Below are positions 1-7,680 of a stretch of 35,290 nucleotides of DNA, one piece after another. Source of the DNA: a bacterium (GTDB lineage: Bacteria > Electryoneota > Electryoneia > Electryoneales > Electryoneaceae). The stretch's first letter is position 1. Each line of letters opens with the position of its first letter. Made by a program: the position numbers and the translations under genes. The stretch is taken from contig JANQEY010000315.1 in NCBI GenBank assembly GCA_028278125.1, positions 1-35,290 of the forward strand. The letters run 5' to 3'. Under the pieces are notes generated by a model. That model saw only the letters and a list, made by a program, of their open reading frames with translations, was not told where the DNA came from and searched no databases.

Positions 1-1
1 G

Positions 2-1141
2 TTGAACGATGCCCTCTATGGTATTCGTATTGTCCAGGCTTATGGCGGACAGAAACATGAAAAAGAATCCTTTGAAAATGCTACTCTTGGCCATTTCCGC
101 CAGGCACTTCGTCGAGAACGGTTGAGAAGGATCATCAGCCCTCTCAATGAAGTTGTTGGAATTCTTGTGATCGCTGGAATTCTCCTTGTGGCAGGGGGGA
201 AGGTACTCACAGGCAGCTGGCTATCATCCGATGATTTTGTCCGTTTCCTGGTTCTCCTGTTTGGACTTCTCAACCCGGTTGTCAGTCTTGGTGGTGTCCA
301 GAGTAATCTGAAAGTTGCCGAAGGTGCTTCGAGGCGTGTATTTGATCTGATGGACGCCGAATATGCTATCAGCAATACAAAAGATAATCCTGTAGATAAG
401 GTGAATTTCGATCAAGAGATACGGTTTAAAGATGTAAACTTGAAGTATTCGGAAGATCGTGATCTGGCTATTGAAGGTATTAATCTTGTTGTCAAACCTG
501 AAGAGAATGTAGTGCTGGTGGGACGTTCGGGAGCGGGGAAAAGCACAATACTAAATATGATCCCCCGGTTTTATGATCCCTCAGCGGGTAATATTTCCAT
601 TGATGGTATAAATCTCAGGGATTTTGCCATATCCGGCTTGAGGTCGCAGATAGGTATAGTTACCCAGGAAGTGGTTCTCTTTAATGATACGATCCGGGCG
701 AATATTGCCTATAACTTCCCGGACACGGCCCTTGAATCGATAGTCGATGCCGCAAAACAGGCACAAGCGCACGAATTTATTGTTGACCTTCCGGATGGAT
801 ACGATACAAATATCGGTGATCTGGGCGACCGTCTCAGTGGAGGTCAGAAACAACGGATCAGTATCGCACGGGCATTATTGAAAGATCCACCAATTCTACT
901 CCTTGATGAACCGACTTCAGCCCTTGATTCAGATGTAGCTGAAGAGATCATGAGGACATTGGAGAAGATATCATCTGGCAGAACGGTTATTAGTGCCACT
1001 CATAGGCTCTCATCAATCAGCTCTGCTGAACGAATTCTTCTTTTCGACAAGGGCAGATTGATCGCTGAAGGAAACCACCAAACCCTGTTTGACCAGAATG
1101 AACTGTATAGGGATCTCTGCCACCGTCAATTTGCGGCATAG
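2..1141 (+). CDS. ABC exporter, fused permease and ATPase, MsbA/lipid-A-export type (5' partial)
   Basis: C-terminal 379 residues of a half-size ABC exporter that would dimerise in the inner membrane and use ATP to flip or export a lipid or hydrophobic substrate. The first 110 visible residues are the end of the transmembrane domain, with helices near 51-67 and 81-98. The ATPase domain follows: Walker A GRSGAGKST at 174-182, Q-loop TQE near 221, signature LSGGQ at 278-282, Walker B ILLLDEP ending at 304 and switch His334 in SATHR. All catalytic motifs are intact. The TTG at base 2 is unlikely to be the true start, because family members are about 570-600 residues and the reading frame runs off the left edge. 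The gene converges on the minus-strand LVIVD-repeat gene 18 bp away. The substrate cannot be read from the sequence; MsbA itself is one possibility. Confidence 0.9.
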   Translation: MNDALYGIRIVQAYGGQKHEKESFENATLGHFRQALRRERLRRIISPLNEVVGILVIAGILLVAGGKVLTGSWLSSDDFVRFLVLLFGLLNPVVSLGGVQSNLKVAEGASRRVFDLMDAEYAISNTKDNPVDKVNFDQEIRFKDVNLKYSEDRDLAIEGINLVVKPEENVVLVGRSGAGKSTILNMIPRFYDPSAGNISIDGINLRDFAISGLRSQIGIVTQEVVLFNDTIRANIAYNFPDTALESIVDAAKQAQAHEFIVDLPDGYDTNIGDLGDRLSGGQKQRISIARALLKDPPILLLDEPTSALDSDVAEEIMRTLEKISSGRTVISATHRLSSISSAERILLFDKGRLIAEGNHQTLFDQNELYRDLCHRQFAA

Positions 1142-1159
1142 GATTATCGTTAGCATTTT

Positions 1160-3637
1160 CTATTTCATGAACACAACTTTTCTCATTTCATTCATCTTTC
1201 CCGGAACAACAATATGAATAAAGTATATCCCGCTAGATAGGTTCGTTCCATCAAACATGAAGTTGTGATAACCTGTTGAATATTGATTTTCAGCCAGGGT
1301 CGCCACCCGTTGACCAAGAATGTTATTGATGTTGAGTTGCAGGTATGATGTTTCTGGCAGCCCAACCTTAATGACTGTTCTTGGATTAAAAGGATTGGGG
1401 TGGACTGATATCAATTCGTAATGTGTAGGAATATTTTTATTGGAGTTTTCATCCACTGGGGTTAAATCAACTGTAAAACTAAATACTTGCTCTGACCAGG
1501 TTTTCAAATTCCAAACATCTACTGCAGCAATATTCCACCAATATTGAGTGTTGTCGGTAACTGTTAATGTGAATTGCGCAGAAGAAGTAGAGTCTATTAA
1601 ACTGGTTTCAACAGAATCCTCATCTTCCGATACAAAGATTTGATAATGTGACAAATCACCATCTGGATCAACTGCTTCTTCCCACTCGAGAACTACCTGT
1701 GCAGATTCTATAACACTTCCATTGACCGGTTGAAGAAGACTGAATGGCGAAGGTGGATGTGGTTCGTAAAATTCATAAATTCCAAATTCCTGACCGGCAG
1801 CGATATAGGCGATGTCACCTACCAGGGTAACATTACGAGCATAGCCGGGTGTATCATAAAAACCAACTTCCTGAGGTTCTTCCGGATTACTTATGTCGAT
1901 TACCCGCAGGCCGTTACCAAAATCAGTAATATAGGTATAACCGCCAGACACATCTACGCTATAAGCCCAACTTTCAGTGTCGAAATAACCCACTGTTTGT
2001 GGGTTTTCCAGATTGCTGATGTCGATAATCCTCAGGCCATTATCATAATCGACAACACAAGCATAGTCACCTGATATAGCAACGTCTTGATCGCTACCCG
2101 GCGTTTCACAAGAACCAACTTCCTGCGGATCAGCCGGATCACTAATATCGATTATCATTAGACCGTTCCATCCATCGGCAAGATAAGCGTAATCTCCAGA
2201 AACGATCACACCAAGAACAGCGCCGGGTGAATCAAAGAAACCAATTTCTTGTGGATCGTCAGGAAGACTGATATCGATTATCCGTAATCCATTAGTAAAA
2301 TCAGCGACATAGGCATATTCACCTGACACAACGACGTCCCGGGCAGTACCTGGGGTATCATACCAACCAGCTTCTTGAGGATCTGCAGGATTACTTACGT
2401 CAATTATCTGTAAGCCGAAATTCCCATCGGAAACAAAGGCGTAATCTCCAGACACGACGACATTATTAGCAGAACCCGGTGTATCATATAGACCAACTTC
2501 CTGCATATTTGCCGGATCACTGATATCAAATATCCGGAGGCCGGCACTCCCTTCGGCAAGAAATGCGTAATCACCTGAAACTGATGCGCAATATGTCCAG
2601 CCCGCCATAAAATAGGAACCAATTTCAAGTGGATCTTCCGGATTACTTATGTCAATAATCTGCAAACCGTAACTGCCATCTGCCACAAAAGCGTTGTCTC
2701 CGAGTACTACCAGACCTTGTGTATAGCCTTGTGTATCAAAGTATCCAACTTCTTGCGGGAATTCCTGGTTGCTGATGTCGATTATCCCCAGACCGCTTTC
2801 CCCACCTGCAATCAAAGCGTAATCGCCCGAGATTTCCAAATCATAAGACCTCTCGGGAGTACTTAAAATTCCAACTTCTTGTGGATTTTCCGGATCGCTG
2901 ATATCGATTATCTGCAGCCAGGTTTCCTCCCATCCACAGGTTATATAGGCGTAATTTCCGGATAATGCTAAATCCCAGGCATCACCTTCAGTATTAAAGA
3001 AACCAACTTGCTGCGGATCTGCATAATTGCTGATGTCGATTATCCTTAATCCATAATCATAATCAGCAACATAGGCGAAGTCACCTGATAGTTTTACACC
3101 CCGAGCAATACCTGGCGTATCGTAAAAACCAACTTCCACTGGATTTTCCGGATTACTGATGTCAATTATCCGTATACCAGAATAAAAATCAGCGATAATG
3201 ACGTATTCTCCGGAAATTACTATATCCGAAGCATGACCTGGTGTATCAAGGAAACCAACCTCGATCGGATCTATATGACTACTGATGTCGATAATTCTTA
3301 AACCGTAAGTATAATCAGCAACATATGCGTAATCTCCTGACACCGCTATGTCACAAGCAGTACCGGGTGTTTCGCAAAAACCAATTTCATGCGGATCTGC
3401 CTGATTGCTGATGTCAATTATCCGTAGACCTGAATAGTTATCTGCTATAAATGCAAAATCTCCTTGTAAAGCGATATTACTCGAACTAGTGTGCCAAATT
3501 CTACCGAGGCAGGAAATCCCTAAGCTATCCTGTGCCGTAGCCATCGAAGGAATAACTATCATTATGCACAACATCAAGAAAACCGAAAATTTCAGAGTTG
3601 TTTTATGATGTTTTCCTTGAATAGATAAATTTTTCAT
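1160..3637 (-). CDS. Secreted LVIVD-repeat beta-propeller protein with T9SS type A sorting domain
   Basis: An 825-residue exported protein. An N-terminal signal peptide has a hydrophobic core at about residues 16-30 and a likely cleavage after ATA near 35. Thirteen complete LVIVD repeats of 42 residues (one of 44) span residues 59-606, each built on GDYAYVAD..GLRIIDIS..DPQEVG; a degenerate fourteenth follows. Such repeats are predicted to form beta-propellers. A fibronectin type III-like domain lies at about 630-728. The last 85 residues are a Por secretion/type A sorting domain, with HPNPFNP, LGQRVATL, SGIYF and a final KVVFMK. In the family this domain directs export through the type IX system and is removed or used for cell-surface attachment. 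I chose ATG at 3637 rather than the TTG at 3643, because the AAAGG upstream is well spaced only for the ATG. The ligand or surface role is unknown. Confidence 0.9.
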   Translation of the reverse strand: MKNLSIQGKHHKTTLKFSVFLMLCIMIVIPSMATAQDSLGISCLGRIWHTSSSNIALQGDFAFIADNYSGLRIIDISNQADPHEIGFCETPGTACDIAVSGDYAYVADYTYGLRIIDISSHIDPIEVGFLDTPGHASDIVISGEYVIIADFYSGIRIIDISNPENPVEVGFYDTPGIARGVKLSGDFAYVADYDYGLRIIDISNYADPQQVGFFNTEGDAWDLALSGNYAYITCGWEETWLQIIDISDPENPQEVGILSTPERSYDLEISGDYALIAGGESGLGIIDISNQEFPQEVGYFDTQGYTQGLVVLGDNAFVADGSYGLQIIDISNPEDPLEIGSYFMAGWTYCASVSGDYAFLAEGSAGLRIFDISDPANMQEVGLYDTPGSANNVVVSGDYAFVSDGNFGLQIIDVSNPADPQEAGWYDTPGTARDVVVSGEYAYVADFTNGLRIIDISLPDDPQEIGFFDSPGAVLGVIVSGDYAYLADGWNGLMIIDISDPADPQEVGSCETPGSDQDVAISGDYACVVDYDNGLRIIDISNLENPQTVGYFDTESWAYSVDVSGGYTYITDFGNGLRVIDISNPEEPQEVGFYDTPGYARNVTLVGDIAYIAAGQEFGIYEFYEPHPPSPFSLLQPVNGSVIESAQVVLEWEEAVDPDGDLSHYQIFVSEDEDSVETSLIDSTSSAQFTLTVTDNTQYWWNIAAVDVWNLKTWSEQVFSFTVDLTPVDENSNKNIPTHYELISVHPNPFNPRTVIKVGLPETSYLQLNINNILGQRVATLAENQYSTGYHNFMFDGTNLSSGIYFIHIVVPGKMNEMRKVVFMK
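1820..3463 (-). repeat. Tandem 126-bp coding repeat (13 LVIVD units)
   Basis: The LVIVD units are visible in the DNA as thirteen head-to-tail copies with a 126-bp period (one of 132 bp). Conserved blocks encode RIIDIS and PQEVGF. Copies have diverged at synonymous positions, so they are not recent identical duplications, but the array could still recombine or cause assembly collapse. Confidence 0.85.
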
Positions 3638-3712
3638 TTTCAAGTACCTTTCGGCAAAAGGCTGGTGAGGGTGTGCAATTTACATCGTTAAGTTTATCTA
3701 TCACTTCAACTC

Positions 3713-3726
3713 GATTTCATGAAATC
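3713..3726. promoter_or_regulatory. Perfect 14-bp palindrome, possible operator
   Basis: GATTTCATGAAATC reads the same on both strands. It lies about 75 bp upstream of the LVIVD-gene start codon, where a transcription factor could act. Palindromes of this length do occur by chance in AT-rich DNA, so the assignment is tentative. Confidence 0.3.
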
Positions 3727-3973
3727 TGTCACTACTTTTATTATCATGCATAAAGATCAATATAATGAACAAGCTAAACCGGGGATTTTGTCAATGCAAT
3801 GTGTGATAAATGTAAATTAAAATTTTCTTATGGTGATTGACTCTCAGTTTAACGCTGTAAAGGAGAATGATCTGTTTAGTGTGATGGTATTCTTGAGCGA
3901 GCGGATTTTCTTTAACTCTGAATCAGCAGGTACAAGAGAACGCTAGAAACCCTAGATCATTCAATTCGCGGCA

Positions 3974-4008
3974 TAAAAATTACCGCCCGGGGGAAGGGAC
4001 CCGAGCGG
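3974..4008 (-). terminator. Intrinsic terminator on the minus strand
   Basis: Arms at 3983-3991 and 4000-4008 form a 9-bp GC-rich stem with an 8-nt loop. On the minus strand the stem is followed by TAATTTTTA. The one imperfect pair is a G-U wobble in minus-strand RNA but a C-A mismatch in plus-strand RNA, which also favours minus-strand use. It would end a transcript coming from the small gene at 4087-4323 or from an RNA in this area. A second hairpin with 7-bp arms (CGGGATT/AATCCCG) lies just upstream, near 4044-4068. Confidence 0.6.
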
Positions 4009-4086
4009 CAGGGTGCTATGAATGCCCGTGTTGGGCTGGGGACGGGATTCAAAGGGGAAAATCCCGCGTGGACACTTCTATCTATA

Positions 4087-4323
4087 TCAAATCACAACTC
4101 CACAAAAGTTTCCGTCGAAATAGAGGATATATCGGTATATCCCAACACCTTTGCCTAATCTGAAGCCAAGCTTCCGTAATTGAACAGGATCAGTATGTTC
4201 AACTTTCAGCTGGACAAAACCGGAGTTTTCCGGACCATAACTTTCCACAGGAATATCCTGGCTGGAAAGAATGCTGAATTTTGATGTTGAAAAATCTCTA
4301 GCCAATTGATCTGACCTCAACAC
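4087..4323 (-). CDS. Small hypothetical protein, doubtful
   Basis: A 78-residue reading frame starting at GTG. I do not recognise it. No signal peptide, membrane segment or known motif is visible; the C-terminal half is rich in Gly, Val and aromatic residues. In favour of it being real: a GGAG sits 7 nt before the GTG, and a minus-strand terminator hairpin follows about 80 bp downstream. Against it: the gene is short, uses a rare start and lies alone in a gap. The frame stays open only about 17 codons upstream of the GTG, so it is not clearly the end of a larger gene. Confidence 0.35.
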   Translation of the reverse strand: MLRSDQLARDFSTSKFSILSSQDIPVESYGPENSGFVQLKVEHTDPVQLRKLGFRLGKGVGIYRYILYFDGNFCGVVI

Positions 4324-4462
4324 GGAAGTTCTCCACTTTGTATATGAGACACCCGAATTGAGGAATAAGTTGCATCAAAACTCCGGGAGTCATATTTAAC
4401 ACTGCTATGACATCTACAAAAACAACAAAGCTTCATTACCTCAACTATTCTGTACCGCGCAA

Positions 4463-4491
4463 TTGCTCGTGCAGGTGGATAATGTTATTTT
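4463..4491 (+). promoter_or_regulatory. Weak candidate sigma-70 promoter for the tatD operon
   Basis: TTGCTC and TATTTT are separated by 17 bp, about 35 bp before the tatD start codon. Both hexamers differ from consensus, so this is only a candidate. Confidence 0.25.
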
Positions 4492-4526
4492 CATCGATTC
4501 AATAGTTTGAACGGGATATACGTTTA

Positions 4527-5318
4527 ATGGCAGTTTTTACTGATACCCATGCGCACCTGACATGGAAAACTTACGATGGCAGGATTGGCGATGTTGTTGC
4601 CAGGGCAAAAAAAGCCGGCCTTTTAATGATTAATGATATCGGTACTGATCTTGAATCATCCAGGCGTGCTTGCGAACATGCAAAAAAGTTTCACGAGATC
4701 TATTTTTCCGCAGGCATTCACCCCAGTGATGCAGGGGCTGCCAAAGAAAATGATCTTGCTGAAATCGAAAATCTTTGCCTTGAAGAAAAGTGTATCGCGG
4801 TGGGTGAGACAGGGCTTGACTACTACCGTGATTTTACCAAACCGGAAGTTCAGCAAAACTACTTTCGTGAACAGTTGAGACTTGCGAAAAAGATTAACAA
4901 GCCTGTTATCATCCACGACCGCAAAGCAAGTGAAGATATTCTTAAAATCCTGGATGATGAAAAATTTGACGGTATTAATGGTCTTGGTGGTGTTTTTCAC
5001 TGTTTCAACAGTAACGTGAAGATCGCGAGGGAAGTTTTAGAGAGGGGATTTTATATCTCGTTTACAGGTAATATCACCTTTAAAAAATCAGATCGTCCGG
5101 AGATTGCGAAGATAGTTCCCCTTGACCGTCTCCTCCTGGAAACTGACAGTCCATTTATGGCACCGGTTCCCCATAGAGGACATGACAACGAGCCTGCTTA
5201 TATTCCCTATGTCGCCGCCACTCATGCAACAACCAGGGGCATATCGCTTGAAGAGGTCGCTGAACAGACAACCAGGAACGCGTTAAAGTTGTTTAATATT
5301 AAAAATATAGATATATAA
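4527..5318 (+). CDS. tatD: TatD family metal-dependent hydrolase (DNase)
   Basis: 263 residues, normal length for TatD. The family folds as a TIM barrel with two metal ions; members have 3'-5' exonuclease or D-aminoacyl-tRNA deacylase activity in the cytoplasm. Metal ligands are all visible: HAH at residues 8-10, Glu94 in GETGLDYY, His130 in IIHDR, His158 in FHCF and Asp207 in LETDSP. The ATG at 4527 lies just before the conserved FTDTHAHL start and gives the standard N-terminus, although no good ribosome binding site is seen. It is the first gene of a plus-strand run; the methyltransferase starts 3 bp after its stop. The exact substrate in this organism is not deducible. Confidence 0.92.
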   Translation: MAVFTDTHAHLTWKTYDGRIGDVVARAKKAGLLMINDIGTDLESSRRACEHAKKFHEIYFSAGIHPSDAGAAKENDLAEIENLCLEEKCIAVGETGLDYYRDFTKPEVQQNYFREQLRLAKKINKPVIIHDRKASEDILKILDDEKFDGINGLGGVFHCFNSNVKIAREVLERGFYISFTGNITFKKSDRPEIAKIVPLDRLLLETDSPFMAPVPHRGHDNEPAYIPYVAATHATTRGISLEEVAEQTTRNALKLFNIKNIDI

Positions 5319-5321
5319 GTA

Positions 5322-6110
5322 ATGCCTCTATTGAAAAAATACAGGTATCCAGGAAATCGCCAGGTTGTGGAAGTAGCGCCATACTCCATGTTATCGCTCT
5401 ATTATGATGATGTGATGGCACATGTTGATTACATGGAATGGGCAGACTACGCTCTCCGTGTTGCATCCAAGTTTGACAACAATATTAAGACAGTATCCGA
5501 TCTTGCGTGTGGTACAGGAACTCTTGCTTTCGAAATTGCCAAAAGAGGGTATACCGTCACTGGTATCGATGGATGTAAAGAGATGGTTAACGAAGCTAAG
5601 AACACGGATATTCCAGTTTCCTGGAAGGTTAAATTCTATACCGGTGATCTCAGGTCTTCACCGCCTATAAAGGATCAGGATCTTGTACTCTGCCTGTATG
5701 ATTCCATCAATTACCTGCTGGAGGAATCAGACCTTGAGCAGTTTTTCAAAGTGGTTAAAAACGTGGTGAAAAAAGAGGGACTTCTGCTGATTGATTGCAG
5801 TACCGAAAGGAATAGCCTGAATTATTTTGACGGTTATAATGATTCGGAGCTGATAGGGGATGCCGTAATACGAAGAAATGCTTACTATTCAGTCGATGAT
5901 CGCATCCAGCACAATGAATTCGAGATTATTCCCGAATCCGGTACCGAGATATATTATGAGCACCACCGGCAGAGAATCTGGCCGATTGAATATATCAGTT
6001 ATTGCCTGGAAACAAATGGATTTCAGATTTTAGGGATATATGACAAATACAGCATAGATCCCGGCAGTGAAAACAGTGATAGGGTACATTTTATCTCAAG
6101 ACTTAAATGA
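5322..6110 (+). CDS. Class I SAM-dependent methyltransferase
   Basis: 262-residue cytoplasmic protein with a Rossmann-type methyltransferase fold. The SAM-binding motif I is SDLACGTGT at about residues 59-67, followed by an acidic residue at the end of the second strand (VTGID, about 79-83). The motif IV region reads DLVLCLYDSINYL, the pattern of small-molecule methyltransferases of the Methyltransf_25/11 type. The C-terminal half, with several Tyr, Glu and His residues, probably builds the acceptor pocket; I cannot predict the acceptor. The start codon lies 3 bp after tatD, and the stop overlaps the next ATP-binding gene by 4 bp (ATGA), which suggests translational coupling to the FtsE/FtsX-like pair. 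Confidence 0.8.
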   Translation: MPLLKKYRYPGNRQVVEVAPYSMLSLYYDDVMAHVDYMEWADYALRVASKFDNNIKTVSDLACGTGTLAFEIAKRGYTVTGIDGCKEMVNEAKNTDIPVSWKVKFYTGDLRSSPPIKDQDLVLCLYDSINYLLEESDLEQFFKVVKNVVKKEGLLLIDCSTERNSLNYFDGYNDSELIGDAVIRRNAYYSVDDRIQHNEFEIIPESGTEIYYEHHRQRIWPIEYISYCLETNGFQILGIYDKYSIDPGSENSDRVHFISRLK

Positions 6111-6757
6111 TTGAACTTGATAACATATCGAAGATATTTCCCAAGGGACGGGGTATCCACGACATCTCGCTGAAGGTGAACAAAGGTGAATGGGTGATAA
6201 TGGTCGGCTCAGCGGGTGCCGGAAAAACCACAATCTTACGGCATGTTTACGGAGTCGAACAACCTGACCACGGCGATGTATCAGTAGGTGATATAACATT
6301 TTCCAGGATTCGCAACAGCAAGGTGGCGAAAGTCCGCAGGATGCTGGGGATTGTAGACCAGGACCTCTCGCTGATGATGGATAGAACCGTTGAGAAAAAT
6401 ATCTGCATCGTTGGTGAAATTCTCGGATGGCCGAAGCAGAAGACAAGATCAAGGGCACTTCGTGTTCTTAACCAGGTTGGTTTATATGCCCACCTGGATG
6501 CCTACCCTGACACTCTCAGTTACGGTGAACGTCGCAGATTGGCAATTGCTCGCGCGCTTGTAGCTGAACCGTTTGTTTTGATAGCTGATGAACCTCTAGG
6601 GCATCTCGACAGGAAAAATGCGATGGGCATTGTTGAACTTCTCAGCCAGGTACATGGATCGGGGATGACCCTGTTCATTACGACCCACCGCCTGGAATTG
6701 TTTGAAGGTCAGCCGGTCAGGGTGATAAAACTCGAGAATGGAAAAATTATCCAATGA
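6107..6757 (+). CDS. ftsE: FtsE-like ABC transporter ATP-binding protein
   Basis: 216 residues, the usual FtsE length. FtsE is the cytoplasmic ATPase that drives FtsX, which in turn activates cell-wall hydrolases during division or elongation. Walker A is GSAGAGKTT at 34-42, Walker B VLIADEP ends at 163, and the switch His194 lies in TTHR. The signature motif reads LSYGERRR at 137-144 rather than the usual LSGGEQQR, so one of the signature glycines is a tyrosine. The gene overlaps the methyltransferase upstream and the FtsX-like permease downstream by 4 bp each. Its direct coupling to an FtsX-type permease separates it from LolD-type ATPases, the main alternative. Confidence 0.85.
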   Translation: MIELDNISKIFPKGRGIHDISLKVNKGEWVIMVGSAGAGKTTILRHVYGVEQPDHGDVSVGDITFSRIRNSKVAKVRRMLGIVDQDLSLMMDRTVEKNICIVGEILGWPKQKTRSRALRVLNQVGLYAHLDAYPDTLSYGERRRLAIARALVAEPFVLIADEPLGHLDRKNAMGIVELLSQVHGSGMTLFITTHRLELFEGQPVRVIKLENGKIIQ

Positions 6758-7620
6758 GACGCTTATCCTATTATTTCCGTGAAGGATTCAGGATTTTTTC
6801 CCGTTCAGGCATCACCGGGATGTTAAGTATTTTTGCTTTTGCCATTCTTGCATTTACCGGTCATGCAATCTGGGTCTCAAATTCAACCCTTGAATCCGCT
6901 CATCACCAGGTTTTATCAATGTTTGACCTTGAAGTATACCTCGTTTCCAGCGAAACAGGCAAAGCAGATTCCCTGGCGGCCCTTTTCTCAGAGCGAGAAG
7001 CAGTTATCTCAACCCAGGTAATCAGCAAGGAAAATGCTGCTGAAATTTTTTCAGGTGAATACGGTGAAGAATTATTTAGCTTACTGGAAGAAAATCCCTT
7101 ACCGGCATCAATAATTATCACTTATAGCCCAGGCAGTGTCGACCGTGAATTCCTGGCATTGGAAGCACTTGAAATTGCTACACTCGAAGATGTCGATGAG
7201 GTGATCTATGAAGGCGAATTGCTGGAACGGATCGAGATCGTTGCAGGTAAAACAAAGCAGATTCTGACAATAAGCGCGGTTGGAATTCTGCTGATAGCAT
7301 TGATTCTCACCATGCAGGCGGTTCGTGTTGCCGCGAAATCGGTAAAAGCCTGGGTACGTGCTGTTATCCTGGTTGGTGGATCAGGTGCACAGTTAAAAGT
7401 ACCGTTTATGATTTCGGCAAGTTTTTCAGGACTGATTGGAAGTATTGTCGGAACCTTGATTGCCCAGGTATTGCTGAGCTGGAGTGAAAATTTATATGGT
7501 CTGATCCCGGCATTTAACTGGGAGATATCAATTATTGTGGTTTTACTGAATATTCTCATCGGATCAATTGTTGCCTTGATAGCCGCGCCACGAGGGTTGG
7601 AGCATACTCCTGTCGTATGA
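6754..7620 (+). CDS. ftsX: FtsX-like permease
   Basis: 288 residues with the FtsX layout: transmembrane helix 1 at about 19-42, a large periplasmic domain at about 43-168, then three helices at about 169-193, 217-243 and 255-278. In the FtsEX complex the periplasmic domain passes ATPase-driven motion to peptidoglycan hydrolases or their activators. The sequence between helices 2 and 3 includes VRAVILVGGS, matching the family pattern for this cytoplasmic loop. The ATG overlaps the ftsE stop. No hydrolase or amidase-activator gene lies nearby, so the downstream enzyme must be encoded elsewhere. Confidence 0.85.
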   Translation: MRRLSYYFREGFRIFSRSGITGMLSIFAFAILAFTGHAIWVSNSTLESAHHQVLSMFDLEVYLVSSETGKADSLAALFSEREAVISTQVISKENAAEIFSGEYGEELFSLLEENPLPASIIITYSPGSVDREFLALEALEIATLEDVDEVIYEGELLERIEIVAGKTKQILTISAVGILLIALILTMQAVRVAAKSVKAWVRAVILVGGSGAQLKVPFMISASFSGLIGSIVGTLIAQVLLSWSENLYGLIPAFNWEISIIVVLLNILIGSIVALIAAPRGLEHTPVV

Positions 7621-7680
7621 CTTTGATGAATGAACAGCGATACCATATATTCAAAGTTGTACTAGAATCGGAATCTTAGA

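Larger units (their letters stand above)
3638..4086. other. Long gap upstream of the LVIVD-repeat gene; no convincing gene
   Basis: About 450 bp without a supported coding region. The part nearest the LVIVD gene is AT-rich and holds a perfect 14-bp palindrome at 3713-3726. A TTGACA lies on the minus strand at about 3789-3794, but no -10 hexamer is correctly spaced from it, so I do not call a promoter. The GC-rich part from 3980 to 4075 holds two hairpins, one of which looks like a minus-strand terminator. Confidence 0.6.

Noticed and set aside
1730..2074. Plus-strand frames inside the LVIVD gene.
   Set aside because: They come from the complementary strand of the repeat array and keep its periodicity; no start signals.
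3767..3794. TTGACA on the minus strand upstream of the LVIVD gene as a promoter.
   Set aside because: The nearest TATATT/CATTAT is 21-24 bp away instead of 16-18, so the spacing is wrong.
7206..7646. Minus-strand frame of 146 residues over ftsX.
   Set aside because: It is the opposite strand of a clear membrane protein gene with coupled start and stop codons; composition (Ile, Arg, Thr-rich) is typical of a shadow frame.
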